This document shows, piece by piece, positions 30,526 through 33,460 of a DNA stretch of 33,460 bases; positions within the stretch are counted from its first letter, which is position 1, and every line of letters begins with the position of its first letter. The notes beneath the pieces are model-generated. The model searched no databases. It was not told where the DNA came from and saw only the letters and a program-made list of their open reading frames with translations. Made by a program: the position numbers and the translations under genes. The DNA is from Promethearchaeota archaeon (GTDB lineage: Archaea; Asgardarchaeota; Lokiarchaeia; Sigyniarchaeales; SOKP01): the NCBI GenBank assembly GCA_008080735.1, contig SHMW01000047.1, positions 1-33,460 of the forward strand, read 5' to 3'.

Positions 30526-31653
30526 TTATATTTCATCAGAAAACACCTCATCAAATATATTATCAACTGGGCTGAAAATATCAATATCTCCATCCCATTC
30601 TATCAAAAAATCTCTATAAATTCCCTCTACTTTCAATACTAATAACTCCAAATAGTATTCAAATCGTTCAATTTCTTCTTTACTAATGATCACACCATCC
30701 AAAAGTTCACTATTATATAGATAAATGATTTTGTCTTGTTCTTTAATTCTAGAAAAACCCTTCTTGTTGGGAGAGGGAGTTAATTCTTGTAGCATTATGT
30801 TTATTGAAGTAATGGAGCTTGAGATTAAATTCTTATCTATATCTGTTTCTTCTCCTCCTAAATTTTTATAAAATATGCATGCTCCTTCCTTAGTAATAAG
30901 AAAAAGTTCCTCGATTCTATCTTTCCAATCAAATTCAAAAAGATATGGGAAACTAAGAAAATAATGAAAAATTATGGATAATGAGAGTAGTTCCATGAGG
31001 GATCCAATTAATCTTATAAAAAGTCCGAATATGGCAATCGAGAAGTCAATTGTTAAAAAATAACCGATTGGAAGTAGTAGAAACGCTAAAAAATACAGTG
31101 ATGCATTTTTCAGAAAATTTTCTAAATCCCTAGTCCTATTGGAAAAATCTCTCAAGTAGGTAACTAAGAAGAGAAGGAATATAGGCCAAAACACCAATGA
31201 AAAAAACCTCGTTATGGTAAGATCAATAATAAAAATCATAATAAAACTAATTGCAATGATACCAAAAACTGAAGTAATAAAATATTTAATTTTAGCTATA
31301 TTTCTCGTACGTTCTATGAAATATATAAAAAATAGTGCCCCAAATATAATAGAAAGATATCCTAAATTCAGAAAAAACTCCCTTTCGCTCCCTCGGAGCC
31401 AAAAAAAATAAGGTGATACGATATTACTCGAAGAATAATAGTCTGATTTGATAAATAATAATTCCATCAATGCAAATCCCAGGAATATACTCATATACGC
31501 CAGCTCTTCCTTCAATCGAAATTTCTTATTCTGCTTTTTATATCGAATAAAAAAGATTACCGCAATTTCAAGAGAGAATATAAAAATTATCCATTCTATA
31601 ATTAATAGGGGAAAGCGTAAATTGCCTGATAAAGGAAAGTCAATCAATAACAT
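30526..31653 (-). CDS. Seven-helix membrane protein with C-terminal longin/roadblock-like domain (copy 2)
   Basis: A 375-residue protein. Seven hydrophobic helices fill residues ~14-240. A conserved junction 'FEFDWKDRIEELFLI' leads into a ~130-residue soluble domain: a strand 'ELFLITKEGACIFYKN', 'DKNLISSSITSINIMLQEL', strands 'FSRIKEQDKIIYLYNS' and 'GVIISK', and a long helix 'FEYYLELLVLKVEGIYRDFL'. That is the longin/roadblock order and resembles GTPase-binding adaptors. The next gene upstream is a paralogue with the same layout, then a Rab-like GTPase. The ribosome site GAGGTGA overlaps the upstream stop codon, so translation of the pair is coupled. Role inferred as a membrane receptor or anchor that recruits a small GTPase. 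Confidence 0.8.
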   Translation of the reverse strand: MLLIDFPLSGNLRFPLLIIEWIIFIFSLEIAVIFFIRYKKQNKKFRLKEELAYMSIFLGFALMELLFIKSDYYSSSNIVSPYFFWLRGSEREFFLNLGYLSIIFGALFFIYFIERTRNIAKIKYFITSVFGIIAISFIMIFIIDLTITRFFSLVFWPIFLLFLVTYLRDFSNRTRDLENFLKNASLYFLAFLLLPIGYFLTIDFSIAIFGLFIRLIGSLMELLSLSIIFHYFLSFPYLFEFDWKDRIEELFLITKEGACIFYKNLGGEETDIDKNLISSSITSINIMLQELTPSPNKKGFSRIKEQDKIIYLYNSELLDGVIISKEEIERFEYYLELLVLKVEGIYRDFLIEWDGDIDIFSPVDNIFDEVFSDEI

Positions 31654-31657
31654 TGAA

Positions 31658-31664
31658 TCACCTC
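31658..31664 (-). promoter_or_regulatory. Ribosome site overlapping a stop codon (translational coupling)
   Basis: The minus strand reads GAGGTGA; its last three bases are the TGA stop of the upstream 7TM gene, and ATG 31653 follows four bases later. This places the two 7TM-longin genes in one mRNA. Confidence 0.75.
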
Positions 31665-32797
31665 ATTAAAGACTCAACAATCACGTTAAAACTCCCAAAT
31701 AATAATTGTTGGTTTTTATCAAATCTGTTTAGTTGTAAAAGAATTTCTCGGTAGAAAGATTCGAATTGATACTTTACATTTTGGAGGAAATGCGTTAAAC
31801 TTATCAAATCTTTATTAATGATTAACGCATAAACGATATTGAAAGGTTCGGAACCGTATTCTAAAAGAATGTAGGAATTTTGATGTTTAATCTTGTGAAT
31901 ATTCTTTTCTTTTGTTCCCGTTATTTTAGACATTATGATATCTATACCTACTAAACCAGTCGAAACAAGTTTATCATCCAGGTTTGAGGTTTTCTTAAAA
32001 AATTCCTCATTTTTATTTCTAAAATTATATGAATAGATGCTTTCATATGTATCTCGATTAATCACATACAAATGTACCAAATTATCCCGCCATTCAAATT
32101 CATAAAATGGAGGGAAATCCACTACAGAAAATATGATTATTATGAATCCAATTAGTAATATAGATACTCCCATATAGTAAATGATTTGTTCCAAAAAAAC
32201 ATCCCCAAAGATCCCGAGGCCTACCAAAATGGCAAATACTAATGCCATTAGGCTGGTAATCGTACCGATAAAAAACAATAAAAATTTTTTTTGTATTTTC
32301 CCAACAGATCTTCTTACAAGAATCATCTCAAATCTTAACACGTTAATCCCATTCAATGCAACAAATCCAATCCCGATAAAAAATAATGGAGACCGAGTCG
32401 AAGGGGCGATTATTCCAAAGATTATCGCCAATCCATTTAGAATCATTAGAAGATATATGATCTTTAGGTTCACAATCTTAGCAAATTCTTTAGTTAGAAT
32501 AAAAAGCTCTAAAGCGATAGGGGAAAAAAAAGCTAAGGACCACCCAACACGATAGATGATATCTTTCCAAACGGCATCTACGATGAAATTTCGGGCGATT
32601 TGAATAGTCAGCGCACCAAATACCATAAACAAGATAAAATTCCCAAAAGATACTAAAATACGATTTAGTTTTAGATTTACATCTTTAATCTTATGATATT
32701 GGTAAAAAAAATAGAACGATAATTGGATTCCAATAACGACTGCTAATAGATAATAAAGAAATTGTAATTCTACTAATGGATTGTTTTGTAGATACAT
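31658..32797 (-). CDS. Seven-helix membrane protein with C-terminal longin/roadblock-like domain (copy 1)
   Basis: About 379 residues from ATG 32797. A TTG at 32830 would add 11 residues, but the ATG start aligns with the start of the paralogue relative to the first helix. Seven hydrophobic helices lie in residues ~10-235, followed by the junction 'FYEFEWRDNLVHLYVI', nearly the same as in copy 2. The soluble domain has 'DDKLVSTGLVGIDIIMSKI', 'IHKIKHQNSYILLEYGS' and a long final helix 'FLQNVKYQFESFYREILL'. I place it in the longin/roadblock-like group by this pattern. The Rab-like GTPase gene ends 91 bases upstream on the same strand. The sensed signal, if any, is unknown. Confidence 0.8.
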   Translation of the reverse strand: MYLQNNPLVELQFLYYLLAVVIGIQLSFYFFYQYHKIKDVNLKLNRILVSFGNFILFMVFGALTIQIARNFIVDAVWKDIIYRVGWSLAFFSPIALELFILTKEFAKIVNLKIIYLLMILNGLAIIFGIIAPSTRSPLFFIGIGFVALNGINVLRFEMILVRRSVGKIQKKFLLFFIGTITSLMALVFAILVGLGIFGDVFLEQIIYYMGVSILLIGFIIIIFSVVDFPPFYEFEWRDNLVHLYVINRDTYESIYSYNFRNKNEEFFKKTSNLDDKLVSTGLVGIDIIMSKITGTKEKNIHKIKHQNSYILLEYGSEPFNIVYALIINKDLISLTHFLQNVKYQFESFYREILLQLNRFDKNQQLLFGSFNVIVESLMR

Positions 32798-32888
32798 GTT
32801 TAATGGCTTATAGAAATTATTTAGACTCAAATAATATAATTATTATATTAATTTAGTTAAAAAACTTTCTTTATAAAGTTGGAAATGC

Positions 32889-33434
32889 TTATGAAATCGT
32901 TTTTTCTTGGTAATAGTTAAAAATATCTCTCGCTAATTGTTCGAAGGCTTTTTGTATCCCAACATTATCTTTTGCACTGGTTTTAAAATATGCTAAATAA
33001 TCTAATTGATTGTTAATTTCTTTTATATCCTTAGGGTTTATAGCTCCTTTCTTTTCAATTAAATCTAACTTATTTCCAATTAAGACAGAGGGGGGATTCT
33101 TATCCAGAGCTTTATTTACTTCCTTTTGCCACTTGATAAGATTCTTAAAAGTGCTCATTCGAGTTAAATCAAAAGCATAAATTATACCCTTCGCTCCTTT
33201 ATAGAATCCCGGTCTGACTGAAGAAAAATGGGTTTGTCCGCTTAAATCCCAAATTTGAAGTTTGATGTTTGCTTTTAGATCTTCAAAGATTAAATCTTTA
33301 ATATAGAAGTTGGTTCCGATGGTCATTTTCGTATTTTCTAAAAATTCGCCTTCCACATATCTATGTAAAATTGTTGTCTTGCCAACCGCCCCGTCTCCAA
33401 TTATACAGATTTTATATAGCTTGTTTCTGAGCAT
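32889..33434 (-). CDS. Rab/Ras-like small GTPase
   Basis: A 181-residue single-domain GTPase of the Rab/Ras type. G1 is 'GDGAVGKTT' (13-21), switch I holds Thr38 in 'MTIGTNF', G3 is 'WDLSGQ' (62-67; Rabs have WDTAGQ), G4 'NKLD' (121-124) and G5 'TSAK' (152-155). 'YKGAKGIIYAFDLT' matches the Rab core. There is no C-terminal cysteine for prenylation (it ends KTIS), so membrane attachment must come from a partner. The two 7TM-longin genes directly downstream are obvious candidates. ATG 33434 lies 26 bases from the window edge, so its promoter is not fully visible. Confidence 0.93.
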   Translation of the reverse strand: MLRNKLYKICIIGDGAVGKTTILHRYVEGEFLENTKMTIGTNFYIKDLIFEDLKANIKLQIWDLSGQTHFSSVRPGFYKGAKGIIYAFDLTRMSTFKNLIKWQKEVNKALDKNPPSVLIGNKLDLIEKKGAINPKDIKEINNQLDYLAYFKTSAKDNVGIQKAFEQLARDIFNYYQEKTIS

Positions 33435-33460
33435 TATGTGAAAATATAAAGCATAATTAA

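Noticed and set aside
32181..32555. 124-codon plus-strand frame inside the first 7TM gene
   Set aside because: It is antisense to the membrane helices; its Ile/Lys/Asn-rich content is explained by base composition.
1..33460. CRISPR array, rRNA, tRNA and complete insertion sequences
   Set aside because: No regularly spaced direct repeats, no rRNA-like conserved segments and no transposase with terminal repeats were seen by eye.

Overview
The window looks like a chromosomal segment of an Asgard archaeon, most likely from the Lokiarchaeia side. The reasoning is inferential: the DNA is AT-rich, TATA boxes and GGTGA-type Shine-Dalgarno sites are archaeal, and the gene content is the 'eukaryote-like' Asgard set (Rag/Arf-type and Rab-type small GTPases, roadblock and longin domains, an eL13-type ribosomal protein, a Trm9-like tRNA methyltransferase) beside ordinary archaeal metabolism. 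No rRNA, tRNA, CRISPR array or complete insertion sequence was found by eye.

Layout. 1-284 is the 3' end of an unrecognised gene with a more GC-rich composition than the rest. 445-6738 holds a YkgJ-type cysteine-cluster protein, a helical-repeat protein, the Trm9-like enzyme, a possibly frameshifted unknown gene, an eL13/helix-hairpin-helix fusion, a longin-like/winged-helix protein and an exported transglutaminase-like protein. 6757-10204 holds a three-domain longin-GTPase-roadblock protein, a PD-(D/E)XK nuclease-like protein and an HTH regulator that seems to start at AUU. 10279-13372 pairs a nitronate-monooxygenase-like flavoprotein with a long-chain acyl-CoA synthetase. 13564-16602 is a large membrane-anchored surface protein built of repeats.

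16760-20096 holds three same-strand genes: a zinc-ribbon/roadblock protein and two tandem GTPase-roadblock paralogues that carry the HKxD G4 motif typical of eukaryotic Rag/Gtr GTPases. I regard this as a candidate ancestral Rag/Ragulator-like locus. 20244-27333 follows on the same strand with threonine synthase, a ClC channel/transporter, a LOG/TIGR00725 protein, homoserine dehydrogenase with its ACT-domain partner, a membrane zinc-ribbon protein and a PurM/AIR-synthase-like protein. 27553-29061 is a second longin-GTPase-roadblock protein on the opposite strand, followed by a TPR protein and a DUF2284-like fragment.

30526-33434 is a compact minus-strand set: a Rab-like GTPase followed by two paralogous proteins, each with seven predicted membrane helices and a cytosolic longin/roadblock-like domain. 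The two membrane-protein genes are linked by a Shine-Dalgarno site that overlaps the upstream stop codon. A 7TM protein fused to a longin-like domain and encoded beside a small GTPase suggests a membrane signalling or GTPase-recruiting module. It is the strongest candidate here for an undescribed system.

Taken together, the window encodes five small-GTPase proteins and at least four further proteins with proposed longin/roadblock folds. All domain assignments come from reading motifs by eye; no database search or structure prediction was run.
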